A stretch of DNA of 64,000 nucleotides from Gautieria morchelliformis (GCA_015179125.1 WHVA01000240.1:1-64000); one strand, 5' to 3'; shown: positions 21,574-31,993, counted from the first letter of the stretch. Notes: a model not told the origin generated them from the letters alone. A program made the numbers and translations.

Positions 21574-23600
21574 GTGAGTGTTTTGGAACCCTTCAAGACT
21601 TTGGTGTTATTGCTAACACTTCAATCTATCAGAATGTGTCATTTACGAGACTCAAAGAATATTAAACAATGCTGCAGCACAACTCCGGAAATAATTTAAT
21701 ATTTGTACCTTGGTTGCAATCCACGTAAAAACTAGTCCCAGTTAATACGGATGGAAGGCAATGCGTTTCTTAGCAGCACTGAACAATAAACTAAAAGAAT
21801 GTAGGTTCGAGGGCACTATCGGGGTCCCAGCGTATTCCACAATATGAGGGGATGTGGTTAGCAGGCGAGTTTATAAATGGACTGACCTGATAATCTACCA
21901 ACACACTGCAATTAAACAAGAGGCAAAGAATAGAATCTAAAGCGGCTTTTACAAGTAACAGGAATTGCCTTGTGAAAGATATTAACCAGGAAAATCAACT
22001 GATCAACTCTCTTGGGTATTGGAGTGCGAATGGCAAGACTATCAATTGACAGACTCACTCTGTAGAATTACACCTGGAGGATTAGTCTAGGTGGCTAAGA
22101 AGAAAAGTATCTACTTAACAAGGAATTAGACACTAAAGTAAGTGAATAACCCTAGCTGGGATTAGCAGCTTAGTAAGATGCAAGTCACACGAGTCATGTG
22201 TAGGATAGAAGCAGTAGATTGCTAGATTGATGATTCTTAGGGGGTCAGAATGGCCTCCTTTTATATTGTAAATTACACAGGATTATGTAAAATGGGGGGC
22301 TTCTATCTATTAGGCGAGTGATGTCATAAGTCAATATTTGCGCAGCTAAAACACACCCTCGTAACTATTGTGGCATGTTTGTGCAAGGAAATTAAGAATA
22401 GATAGCCAATCACCTTCCCTGATTTGCACTGCCCAGCATAGCCTTACACAGCCCAGCATAGCCCTGCACAGCCCTATGATGTCAAGGGTCCTATTTCAGG
22501 GGTTGTAGCACTAAGCTTGGAGGCTCAGCATTCAATAAGATTGCTTGAATATGCACCCTAGTTTTGGCTCTGCATATCATTGGGCAGTGTTACGATATGA
22601 TCCGTCGTAAGGTTGACCGAGGTCGGGGATGAAACCCGAGGCAAGGTCCAAGGTTACGGGGCGAGGTTTGGGTGGGGAAGTCGGAGAGGGACTTGGCTTC
22701 AGCTTATGTGCTGCGCCGACCCTACGCACGAGTCCCAACTTCGGAGGTAAACGAATAAGAGGCGAGGCTTAGAAACTAGCTAAGGATCGAAGGGATACGA
22801 TAGTTGATTTTCAGACTGAGGAGTAGGAATGCATACAAGGGGGGTTATATACGAGCGAGGGTACGAGTCAGGGGCAAACATATTAGGGGAGGTCAGGGTG
22901 AGGTCAGGAGACCGAGGTCAGGGCAATGTAATATACGAATGATGCATGATGGAGCGGAAACAGTAACTAAGGGGATATGGGCATGGGATCAAGGTCAGAT
23001 ATGAACTCAAGCTCGGGCTCGGGCGCAGATAAGGATCATGTACTTGGGCACGAATATCACAAGGCTCAGGCTCGGAAGAAGGTTTTACCGGTAAGTACCC
23101 GGCCAAAGGCCGGGTTCTTACAGGCAGTCTTGCACACAGCCTTACACAGCCATGGTTGCTATGAAGCAAGTCATGTGTCTGCTGGGTTTGAACTATATTT
23201 AAGTGTACAGGCTTGTGTAAGCTGCACCAGATATTCCCAATCTCACCAGCTGAGATTGAAAGAGCCAAAGTGTCGGAGTTGTGGGTGTTTGAGGACGTGC
23301 GACTCTGAATTAGCGCGTTCGAGGATCGCTCCGGTCGGAGTTTGAAATTGAGCGCCGATGACAAAGTTATGACTCTCATGGGTTCATAGCCTTTGTCAAG
23401 CAAAATAAAACAGTTTTGAGCCAAGGAGGTCAGAACAATTGGCGAGAAAATGCATGAAAATTCAAGGAATATACTAAAGACAGTTCCCCATCAAAGCTGC
23501 GTGTATTGGCTGATGTTAAGATGGGAAAAAGTTTTTTTACAGACTTTTTAATGCTTTTTTCGAGATTTTCAGACTAGAAAGATGGTCCCTACACAGTGAG
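21574..23600. mobile_element. solo LTR-A copy 2 (2017 bp) with target duplication GTGAG
   Basis: The insert runs from 21579 (TGTTTTGGAACC) to 23595 (TCCCTACACA). GTGAG stands directly outside both ends (21574-21578 and 23596-23600). The uninterrupted target is visible in the opposite arm near 18325-18350. The left 700 bp and the last several hundred bases match LTR-A copy 1 at 7918-9503. It contains the smaller LTR-B at 22588-23122, which explains most of its greater length. It lacks the TGAGTCA array of copy 1. Confidence 0.88.
22583..23127. mobile_element. solo LTR-B (535 bp) nested in LTR-A, target duplication GGCAG
   Basis: Starts TGTTACGATATG at 22588 and ends CGGGTTCTTACA at 23122. GGCAG lies at 22583-22587 and 23123-23127. 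The insert is purine-rich with many GAGGTC and GGTCAGG words and no coding sequence. Its absence from LTR-A copy 1 agrees with a separate, later insertion. Confidence 0.82.
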
Positions 23601-24237
23601 CAATCTTCCTCGACATAATTAGTTTGACCATATCATAGTTAACACTATTGTTCAACTTGCGATCAGTGCAGAAAGATCAAAAGCAGGTGCAACCATTCAG
23701 ATAACAGCTATGTGCCGTGTCGCAGCTGCCTTCTGTCTGGCTATGGTGAGTGGTCAGCCTTAATCACAGGTGTGCACCGTTAACAGCCCTTGCATGGACT
23801 GCACGTTTTTCGGTCATTACGGCTGTTTGTTGTATTCGATGACGAGGGGCGGACAGACACTGCTAGAATCTGTTTTGTAGCCAGTTGCTAGTAATAGATA
23901 TATTTTCTAATGTGCTCTAATCTGCTTTCAGTAAAATTTCTAAATATGCTCTGATCTGCTTTTTTCAAAAGCCTATTCTAACTGATTCATGCAGACTATG
24001 ACAGATTGAGTTACTCGAAACAGTGCGTTCCTGGCGCTCACACTCTGCTCTCAGCTGCTATTGTCTCACTTATCTGCTCTGGCCGGACTTTTTTTTGAGG
24101 GAGCAGATTTTTCCCGATGCCGACAGATGCCAGCACAACCGCTTTTCACTGGGGACTAAATTTCAGTACAAATTGGTACTGTAATTTAGTTGTAGTGCAA
24201 GCGGAACTGAAATATAGCACTTATTCTTTCTACAGTG

Positions 24238-24340
24238 CAGGGTTGAATCGAGAAGCTAAAGTTGTCCATAGGCATGCCGCTTTGGTGACATGTGGAATGC
24301 AATAAATCAGATGAGCACTCCCAGGTAAAAATGAACTGAC
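24238..24340. other. short flank between the inverted repeat and the hAT element
   Basis: About 100 bp with no gene. The target sequence CGAAGCTG of the next element ends it. Confidence 0.5.
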
Positions 24341-24599
24341 CGAAGCTGTAGTGTTCTGCAAAGCCCGGCTGGGCTCAAAAGCCCCGGCTTCGGCTTGGCT
24401 CACGACGGCTCGGGCTCACAGAATTCAGGGCCGGGCCCTGAGTGCCAGCTCGGGCTTGGCCCGGCTTAAGCCGGGGCTCTTCAGTGGGAAATATCGACCG
24501 AGGGGATGCAACGCTGAAGTGGAAATTCTATGTACTTTTAACTAGCTAGTTGTATTCTATATCGACTTCGCTCTCCCCCTCCACAAGCTCACAGTCACT

Positions 24600-24620
24600 G
24601 GAGAGGTCAATGACCTCTCC
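24600..24620. repeat. 21-bp perfect palindrome in the hAT element
   Basis: Two 10-bp arms GGAGAGGTCA and TGACCTCTCC around one A. It could form a hairpin. Role unknown. Confidence 0.8.
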
Positions 24621-24828
24621 CGGTGTCTGAGGCACCTCCGGACCTTCGTCCATGGCACAATTTGCAGTCAATCATTTTTTTTACCTTCCTCAACATGTAG
24701 ATTATCGAAAAAAAAATCGTGTATCCAAAGTACGATCTTTGGACTTGATCACCATGTCAGGTAAGCCCTCTACACCATCTAGGTCCTTGAGCCAGCCGTC
24801 AGGGTGAGCCGGAGCTCCCTGGACTATC

Positions 24829-25368
24829 TTACCTTGTATGGCTGAAGTCCCCAGTGTAGCCTTGCTTTGAGTACCTGAATCTTAGATCAATAGATAGACA
24901 ATATTCTATACAAAGATATGACTCACCAGTAATGCGGCCAGATTCCTTATTCATAACCATTTCAGTACTACTGAAATCAGTAGGCTTGGCAATGGTCCTT
25001 GCATTTGGCTCCATCACCAGGGCAGGCTCAATGATAGTCTTTTGTTTTTTATTTTTATGTTGGTCAGTAGTTTCTACCACCTTAGTCACGACCTTGGCAT
25101 GCTTTTGTTCACCGAGAACATTGGCCACATTATCCGGATCCTTCAGTGCGGCACTTGGCTTTAGTGTTCCGCCTGAATGGGCACTCTTGATAGGGAGCAG
25201 CTGAACCTCGTCCTCATCACTGGGGTCCTGGATACAGGGCAAGGGCATGGCAGTGAGCAGCAGACAGAAAAAAATTTCAAACTCAACCAATACAGTACAG
25301 GATATACTCAAATTAGCTACCTGAGTGCCACTTGCCACCCGAACAGTGCATACCGGGTAAGCGCCCAA
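24829..25368 (-). CDS. hypothetical protein in the hAT element, perhaps transposase N-terminus
   Basis: Open minus-strand frame of 179 residues. The part from the internal Met (PLPCIQDPSDEDEVQLLPIK) is acidic and then Lys-rich (DQHKNKKQKTIIEPALVMEP), a composition often found before the BED zinc finger of fungal hAT transposases. A plausible splice donor follows SGRITG at about 24926. I see no zinc finger or DDE motif downstream. It may be the only surviving exon of the transposase, or a non-coding open frame. Low certainty. Confidence 0.3.
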   Translation of the reverse strand: MGAYPVCTVRVASGTQVANLSISCTVLVEFEIFFCLLLTAMPLPCIQDPSDEDEVQLLPIKSAHSGGTLKPSAALKDPDNVANVLGEQKHAKVVTKVVETTDQHKNKKQKTIIEPALVMEPNARTIAKPTDFSSTEMVMNKESGRITGESYLCIEYCLSIDLRFRYSKQGYTGDFSHTR

Positions 25369-25439
25369 GAGCCGCGGCTTCAGCCCAGTGGAAATCGGCT
25401 CGGATTAGGGCTGCACGTAGCTGTAAATACCGATAATGA

Positions 25440-26310
25440 AATACAAATTCGGAGTTAAATCTGTAGGTACCAGTGACGCACCGATGCACGAAATTTCTTT
25501 ATTACAAAACTCAGTTGCTTCTGGTTCAGAACCCCCACCAACCGATACCGGCGTGCCCAACACTTTTCGCAGCGCTCAGAAACTAAAAAATCTTCTGCTT
25601 GGCAACATCTTCGCTCAATGCACTTGCCATCGACTTGTCTCATTTCTGTCACTCACATCTGCACTCGCACTCATTTTTCCGTGTCTGTACACACACTCGC
25701 ATCTGCACTCCAGTCGTCACCCGATTTCCTGTCTCTGCTTGCACTTGCATCGCAGACACACACATCTGCGTTCTGCTCGATCTTCTATTTGCATCTGCAT
25801 CCAAACTTGATCTTCGTTTACCCAATGGTGTGGATTCTTCATTTCTGCAGATGCACTCGTCGCTGATTTTTTCATCTATCAGAGACACAGAGACGCTAAG
25901 CGCCACGCGCTCTCGGATTTCTGCATACGCACGGCACTGGAACCCTCTGCGTTTTTCAGATCTACCACACCGTGACGTACATTTTGTTGGACTTATGCGC
26001 TTCTTTTCCCCCAGTGCCCCAGCATACTTTCGACATGCCAAGTTCCGCCACCATCTCCCTGAGTTCCTGCCTGGCGTGCATGCTGCTTCGCTTCCCGGTG
26101 AAAGAGGCAACGGGGGAGACGATACGATAGATGGCGAGAACGGATGGAGCGTGACCACGCGATTAAAGGAGGTGATGACATGGAGGGCAACGACGCGATA
26201 GAAGGAGATGAAGCGGTGGAGGCCAACAACGCGGTGGAGGGGGACGACCAAAACTACCAAGACGCGAATCTGGACGGTATGACAGGAGATGTAAGGAGCC
26301 TCTCTTTGCT
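25440..26310. other. hAT interior, no gene recognised
   Basis: Long open frames exist on both strands (for example 25599-26201 plus and 25649-26260 minus), overlapping each other, with Cys/His/Ser-rich composition caused by CACTCGCATCTGCA-type words. I recognise no domain. A GATGGAGGGCAACGACGCG-like imperfect repeat is seen near 26170-26250. Confidence 0.35.
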
Positions 26311-26334
26311 ATGAATTTTTATTTATTCATTTAT

Positions 26335-26830
26335 CTACAGGAAGGAATCGACGGATACGGGCGAGAAGAAGTCCCAGTATCGTCGGATTCACCCTTGCCA
26401 ATGGCAGCGCCCACCTCACCCTCAGCGGCTGTGCCATCCTCGCCGCCTGCAAGATGGCTCGTAGTCGAGGATATCGAGCGCGCCGTAGACGCTACAGATG
26501 GCGGCCGCATTTCCCACACGGTGTCCTGGTCAGTGCTGGGCTCTCCATATATCTATATCTATATCCTCCGCCGCTGACTGCGCCGCATGCCAGCTCGCCC
26601 GCTGCGTACCCACACCACGCCCCCGCCGCGCTCAACGAGCTCCAGCATGGCCTCGCGCACCTCCTCAATGCCGCCCTCCACCCTGCAAACCTCACTGTCC
26701 TCCCTGCCCACAAGGTGTGGCTCCTCAGCCTCGACTGTGTCGTGCGAGCTCGATGTCGGCGGCGTGCCTTGTGTCCAGCCCCACGCCATCCGTGTCCACT
26801 CCCATGCCCATAGCGTCGTCGCTGACATGC
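26335..26830 (+). pseudogene. captured RRP42-like exosome gene fragment
   Basis: Inside the hAT element, plus-strand pieces fit RRP42, an RNase PH-like ring subunit of the RNA exosome. One frame gives TLANGSAHLTLSGCAILAAC near 26390-26450, matching the family's NGSA-x-V strand. After a one-base shift, LVVEDIERAVDATDGGRISHT follows. An intron at about 26529-26591 (GTCAGT to ATGCCAG, with CTGAC before its end) joins in frame to SPAAYPHHAPAALNELQHGL and VLPAHKVWLLSLDCVV, the family's SP-x-A-x-P and WLL-x-x-D segments. Retention of an intron position points to DNA-level capture. The frameshift and loss of the rest make it a pseudogene. The assignment rests on motif memory and needs a search. Confidence 0.5.
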
Positions 26831-26871
26831 TGTACCCAGCGCGCCCGGGCGCTCTGTACTCGACGGGCCTC

Positions 26872-26895
26872 GTCAGGTCAGGTCAGGTCAGGTCA
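26872..26895. repeat. (GGTCA)n microsatellite
   Basis: About five tandem GGTCA units. No function evident. Confidence 0.8.
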
Positions 26896-27183
26896 ATGAG
26901 GGGCGGCGTTAAAGATGCATTTGCAACTCAGAAGCGGACAAGGAGGTGAGTTAAAATCTTTATTCAGTTATGCCAGTGTCTCATCTATGAGTTCTACAGT
27001 GAACTCAGCGAAATGAACAAGTCATGCAAGATATCGCCCAACATGAAGGGCTCCAAGCCAAACTCATCAACCTGATATCGCTGATCAAACACTCGCTTCA
27101 CATTACATTGGTGCATATATCTCTCATTTTATTTCATTGCTTTCTCATTCATTTCAGTTTTTTCTTTCTAGCCATTAAACGTG

Positions 27184-27355
27184 GTACGGGTGGATGCAGA
27201 GCAGAGGGATCGGTGCTGGGGCGTGTGGTGCAGGTGGACACGGAGCGTGGAGGGATCGGTGCTGGGGCGCATGGTGCAGGTGGATGCAGAGTGGAGGGAT
27301 CGGTGCTGGGGCACGCGGTGCAGGTGGGTGCAGAGCCGAGGGATCGGTTGTGTAC
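27184..27355. repeat. 45-bp minisatellite, about 3.5 copies
   Basis: The word GGGATCGGTGCTGGGG recurs at 27206, 27252 and 27296 and in part at 27340, a 44-46 base period. The unit is open in all plus frames, giving a 15-residue repeat in the short frames that cross it. It is inside the hAT element. Confidence 0.85.
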
Positions 27356-27736
27356 ATGTACCAGCGGTTGTACACATACCGCAATACAGAAAAAATGGGT
27401 TTTATTCTGCTATCTACCGGTGAGAACATCCCTACACATCTCACAGCGACTCTGCGCATCTCTCAGCCGACCAAAATATCGGTTATAGTTCCATTTCTCG
27501 GTTTGTGGCGGTTCTCACATGCAGCGCTTATTTTACAGATATTTACATCTATACGCAGCCCTAATTCGAGCCGATTTCCACTGGGCTTCAGGACTAGGCT
27601 CGGGCTCTCAAAACTCAAGCCGGGCCCTAGATCCCGGCCTCAGGACGGCTTTGGCCCGGCTCGGCCCGGCTTTTGGGGGCTCGGCTCCGGCTTAGGCCGC
27701 GGCTGAAGCCGGGCTTTGCAGAACACTACGAAGCTG

Positions 27737-27940
27737 CATATAAAGGCCCAGCTGCCGTCTCTGACCAACGCAACCAGTATATTGTGCTCATATGTGAATA
27801 TCCACGGTTTCGATTGGATAGCTCTTGTAACGACAAACCAAATAAGATGATTTCAACAATTATTGTAGGTATCCTTGCGATAAAAAAAAAGAACGAGTAT
27901 CGAGGCAACATCGCTGCGTGCATCACGCACCAGAGATACG
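27737..27940. other. right flank of the hAT element
   Basis: Begins with a TATAAAGG word at 27740, right after the target duplication. I see no gene before the duplicated block starts at 27941. Confidence 0.4.
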
Positions 27941-30148
27941 ATGGATGAGAGGGGATGCTAGTTAGAAGGCATGTGCCAAAGGGATTTGCGGGGAAAGACC
28001 TAGGTATTACGATCATTCTAGCTGGCTGGATCAAAAAATAAAAAAGGGAAATATTTACAGATACTAATGGATTATCATTTGGCGATTAGTACCCGGTGTC
28101 AGTATTTTAAATTGAATTAATATAAATAAACTTTTTCAAACGTCTTATCGCAGGGTGACCGACTAGTATATATACATGAATACCTGCTAGTATAACACGC
28201 AACACTGTGCGTCCAAACAAAGCGATCGATAGACCAAGTCGTCGAGCCGAGCACATAGATCCATCCCGAAACACAACCGTTGCAAGGTACGGTCAATACC
28301 GTATATACCTACTACGGCGCCGCCAGTGCCATCACCTGCCAATGCATTCTTTCACGGCGACCACAGGGAGCTTAACATCCTTGGAATATAGACTCTGCAT
28401 GCGCACGTCTGACAACAGGTAGCTTGACTACTTTGAGGTAAAGTTGTGTCTTGTCCACTGGTAGAACCGTAGTGGTTGAACATGTTGAGAAGCAGACGGC
28501 AGCCCATAGTCCAAGGTATTGTAAATTCCCATCTTGAAAATGATGTCACTACCATCTCTTCTGATCAAAAAGGAGAAGTGACCTACCCATTAATAGCCAT
28601 TAGTACAGGACTACGGCGGGCCAGGTAAAGCACCAGCAAGCTCGCCAGATGCACAGCCACGGTACTGTAAGCACACGTCACTATTGTGCGGAGCAAGAAG
28701 ACACTAATATTGACCAAAAACAGTAGATTATACTAGCTCAATGTCAGAGGGGCTAGACGAAAATGTTTAGAAAGACAAAAGGCTGAGCTGACCTGTCTTG
28801 AACGAGGCGCTTCAGTTGGGATGAACCAAATTCGTTCCTGTATCTGTCCCACTGTTTGTAGAGCATGAGAAGGCATAGGACGACTTCGTTTGCAAGGGAA
28901 GGAACGAAGCAAGCTGCTAAATTTCTCGACGCCGAAGGACTGTAGCAGCCAGTCAAGTTGTCAACGGAAGGTAACCCCACGCCTGTCGGACGATTAGATA
29001 GAAATGATCGGGCGGAATGTTGATGTGGGGGTCCTCACCAGCCGACATGTAGAACACAAAAAGTACTATAGTGACAGCAGTTGTAATCAATTGGAAACCA
29101 ACCATGCCATATAAAAGTTGTTTGTTGCGATTATACACAGCATAGACCTGTGAATGATTTACGTCCCAGTGTCTGAATGTATGCAATAGAGAACATACAC
29201 GGGCCAGTAGAATGAGTGGATTGCTTAAGGTTAGTCATATTTACAGTAAAATAACATGTATGAACTTGTATGTACTCACTGTCTACACTGACACTTGCCA
29301 TTAAAACGCTGGTACGTCTGTCAATCCGAATCCATACAATGCATCGAAGATGGACGCACGACACAGCGTCCAACCAAAAATAGGCACTGCAGCTGGAGTA
29401 ATAACATTCTAATGCGGTGTTATAATACTGACATTTTCTGCACTTACAACTGTGAACGGAGGAATTGATAAGCATCATATCACATTGATCACGTTAATCT
29501 TACGTGCACACCTTATTCGACAGGGATCCATGAAACGTCACTTCATCCCGACAGTGTCTGTTAACTTCATATGGAGAGTCGAAGACACAGACGCACCTGT
29601 GACTTGGATGATAAGCGAGGAAAGTCCGAAATAATGAGTCTATGGGCATTGAGAGTTTTATGGCCGTATACTTCAAGAAAATCACAGGCAGTACAGACTG
29701 ACCCATAGAAACAGTAGCTTTCCCAATGTGCGCGGGCCCCTCCAAATATTCATGACCTGAAGTTTGTTTCAGAAATAAGATGGCGACTTGCAAACGCCGA
29801 ACTAACCTCAGCATCGAACGTTATAGCTGTCTGGTATTAGTGAATGGTTTCGAACAACAAAAATTCCCCTCACCATGGTCATACAGGAGGACCACCAACG
29901 ATGCGAGCTTTGAGTACTCCGTAAGGGTTAGGTCTGCTTTAAGAACGCATTACAGTAATTAGATGCATCTATCTCTTGTGTATTAGCACTGACCTGATTT
30001 TACCATTGTAACAAATGATTGAGAAGCGACAGACATTGCACACACAAGAATGAGGTAGGTAGATTCCAGGTAGAGAGGGACTGTGACTGTTAATTATTAT
30101 ACCTGGAATTGACATTATTGATATATTGTCGTTAGCCGTCATTTGCGA
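27941..30148. repeat. 2.2-kb duplicated block, copy 2 (partner 13893-16130)
   Basis: Same order and orientation as copy 1, from GAGAGGGGATGCTAGTTA to CGTCATTTGCGAT. Differences are substitutions and small indels throughout. At 30149 the block is cut by the A-rich end of a LINE, at a point that in copy 1 continues with ACCGACTCAATG. Confidence 0.85.
28352..30140 (-). pseudogene. DUF6533-type seven-helix membrane protein, copy 2
   Basis: Minus-strand paralogue of the gene at 14267-16051 with the same exon order. The first exon starts MTANDNISIMS near 30137, then EYSKLASLVVLLYDH, ITFDAEV, CSAYFWLDAVSCVHL, VYAVYNRNKQLLYGMVG, VTIVLFVFYMSA, GLPSVDNLTGC, LCLLMLYKQWDRYRN and WTMGCRLLLNM. The C-terminal exon differs from copy 1 after FNHYG because of indels and ends at 28352 in another frame. 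As in copy 1, small introns of 50-60 bases join the helices. The LINE at 30149 sits immediately upstream of the start, so the promoter is displaced. It may be a decaying copy. The family's role is unknown. Confidence 0.55.
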
Positions 30149-31590
30149 TCCTTTTTCTTTTCTTTTCTTTTGTTTTTTTTTTCATCATTTTATTCGACCT
30201 CAGGCCGGGCCTATGGTGGTCGCTACATGTGTTGTACCTACAATAGGTGGGCCTTTCCCCTCGCTCCCTGGGACTCCCAACCTTCTGCGTCCTCGAGTGG
30301 GCGGATGCACTACCGACGAGCTCCATGCCCCGGCAGCCCGGTTCCTCGAACCGTTTTCCGCCCCCCTCTCTTGTGAGGCAAGGTACTCTCACTCCCTGGT
30401 GGATGTTCGCGTTCGTGGGGGTCTGACTTCGTAAGTGCTCGGCCGCCGAGGCAGTCCAGCACGACGAGAGTGAGCGCCGCAGTCAAAGAAAAGAAAGGTC
30501 CAGAGGGGTCTTCATAGTCTTGCTGCGCCGAGTCGGTTCTTGCCGTTGCCCGAGCTGGTGAGATGATGGCATAAGGTTGTGGCTGTAGGCCTGGCATGTG
30601 TTTAGAGTGCATGGAATAGATCCGTTGTCGTTATCTCTTGTGTGCGTTCCTCGTGTGCATTGCGTGTGCATCCCTGTCTGAGAGCATGAACTGTCTTTTT
30701 TGCGAAACAAGCGGGGGGGACACATCACCGAATGTTCCTTTCAAACTTCCTGTAGCAGCCACATAGTTCAGCAATGCCAGCATTGGCTCCGGCTTCCCTA
30801 GCAGCTCTCTGATGGATGTGGCCTTCCTGCCCAGCTTCCTCCTCAGCCTGTGTCGAGCATGCTCGTGTGCCCTGCATTCGAACAGGTAGTGGTGGGTGGT
30901 CTCATCGGCTCTGGCGCAGGCAGGGCAGAGCGGCGAGGGTGCCCGTTTGATCCTATGAAGGTGCCTGTTGAGTGGGGCGTGACCTGTCCTCAGCTGTGTG
31001 ATTAGGCTGCACTGGGCCCTAGTCAGCTTGGCCGTGTCGCTGAGGTAGCTGCCGGAAGGCAGCTTGTTATCGATCTTTGAGAGCCGTGCATAGCAAGGGG
31101 ACTCCTGCCACAATATTCTCCACCGCCACCTTGTTCCCACTCTGAACGCCTGTCGCGCAGCCACCAGGCTGCATGGGAGGGACTTAGTTTCCAGAAGGGG
31201 TGGGAGAGGACTCATCTGGCTGGTGGCATCCACTGCCGCCTTCTTGGCCTCAGTGTCGGCCTCCTCATTGCACTTAACCCCGTCATGCCCTGAGACCCAG
31301 GTTATAGCCAGGTCTGTCTTGTGTCTCCGCGCCGGTGTTGCTAGCTTGTTAGCAGCGACATGTATCTGACTCAGGATGTGCTGACCCGGTTTCGAGTGGA
31401 TGTTCCCGACCGCTTGTATCACCCCTTCCTTGTCGAGGAGGATCGCGGCCATCCCAACACCTCTCTCGCGTCTCAGCAGCTCCAGTCCAAGGAGCACCCC
31501 CACCGCCTCTGCCTCGAAGGTGGTGTGCTCGTCCAGAGGGCCCAGGTGGTATCTGTAAGGGCAACCCTGGCTGGTTGTGGAGATCACACT
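30149..31590 (-). mobile_element. 5'-truncated LINE with RNase H domain
   Basis: A T-rich run at 30151-30182 (A-rich tail on the minus strand) marks the 3' end. The element then reads leftward in its own sense from about 31590. Only the end of the second ORF and the 3' UTR remain; reverse transcriptase is lost by 5' truncation, the usual outcome of target-primed insertion. It sits against the DUF6533 copy 2 gene on one side and gypsy LTR debris on the other. No target duplication is clear. Confidence 0.8.
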
Positions 31591-31600
31591 ACCACACAAC
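30631..31600 (-). pseudogene. LINE ORF2 C-terminus: RNase H and CCHC domain
   Basis: The frame opens with CPYRYHLGPLDEHTTFEAEAVGVLLGLEL, containing the catalytic Glu of RNase H, then KPGQHILSQIH, and TWVSGHDGVKCNEEADTEAKKAA with the HDGVxxNEEAD pattern that holds the last catalytic Asp. A C-terminal region follows: KLTRAQCSLITQLRTGHAPL and a zinc-knuckle-like CPACARADETTHHYLFEC. This layout is typical of Tad/I-like LINEs of fungi. The first catalytic Asp strand and the RT are missing because the copy is truncated at about 31590. The residues before YRYHLG belong to neighbouring LTR sequence, so the Met at 31662 is not a real start. Confidence 0.85.
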
Positions 31601-31993
31601 TGACAAGGGGAAATCCAAAGTATGTATAAATGAACAGAGTATACAAGAGAGGGGATTCTCACCTGACAAGGGGAAATCCAAAGAGAAAAGTCTAAGGACC
31701 CCCAATGTCAGCAAGCCCGTATTATACTATGCTGCGCAGCCAGGGACAACACTTGGCACCTGCCATCAACCCTGCATCCTCCTGACCTCCCTGACCCTTG
31801 ATCGACCCTTGATGCCACCTATTACGTGAGTCGCTTGATTTCCGACACTGTTCCGAGAGTGGAAGTCGGAAATTGGAGTGGAACTGGCAAGGCGAACAGA
31901 ACTGGTGGAAGTTCTCCCAGAAGCGGAATCATTTGCGAAAGCGGAGGCAGAGATGGAATTGGAACTGGAAATGGAAAACAGGGTGTCCCCTGA
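31600..31993 (-). repeat. LTR remnant of a second gypsy element
   Basis: On the minus strand TGTCAGGGGACACC starts at 31993, preceded by a purine tract (GAGGGGGGGGTGA, 32005-31994), the layout of a polypurine tract and 3' LTR start. The word TGACAAGGGGAAATCCAAAG occurs twice, at about 31603 and 31663. The far end is cut by or fused to the LINE. The LTR differs from that of the element to its right. Confidence 0.5.

Larger units (their letters stand above)
17703..24237. mobile_element. large inverted repeat (1484-bp arms) with nested inserts
   Basis: The left arm, 17703-19186, is repeated in reverse complement at 20732-24237. The right arm is 3506 bp; removing the LTR-A insertion and its target duplication (2022 bp) leaves exactly 1484 bp, the left-arm length. 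Outer ends read CACTGTAGAAAGAATA. Near them are small hairpins built on TTCAGTACAAATTGGTACTG and the word AGTGAAAAGCGGTTGTGCTGG, a diverged copy of which also occurs at 20590-20690. This suggests a DNA element with long terminal repeats, or two copies head to head. I see no target duplication at the outer ends. The arms have no recognisable gene. Confidence 0.75.
24341..27736. mobile_element. hAT-type DNA transposon, 3380 bp, 8-bp target duplication
   Basis: The element runs 24349-27728. Its ends are inverted: TAGTGTTCTGCAAAGCCCGG on the left, the reverse complement on the right. The 8 bases CGAAGCTG stand directly outside both ends (24341-24348 and 27729-27736). An 8-bp duplication and TAGNG-like ends define the hAT superfamily. 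The outer 150-200 bp on each side are packed with GCCCGGCTT and GGCTCGG words in both orientations, as in hAT subterminal arrays. Part of the right end (27540-27600) is also found inverted at about 25372-25430. No complete transposase is present, so the copy is non-autonomous. Confidence 0.88.

Noticed and set aside
17695-24245. 8-bp target duplication at the outer ends of the large inverted repeat
   Set aside because: The flanks (AGTGTGTT and CAGGGTTG) do not match.
25599-26260. Two opposite 200-residue ORFs in the hAT interior
   Set aside because: They overlap fully on opposite strands and have repeat-driven composition.
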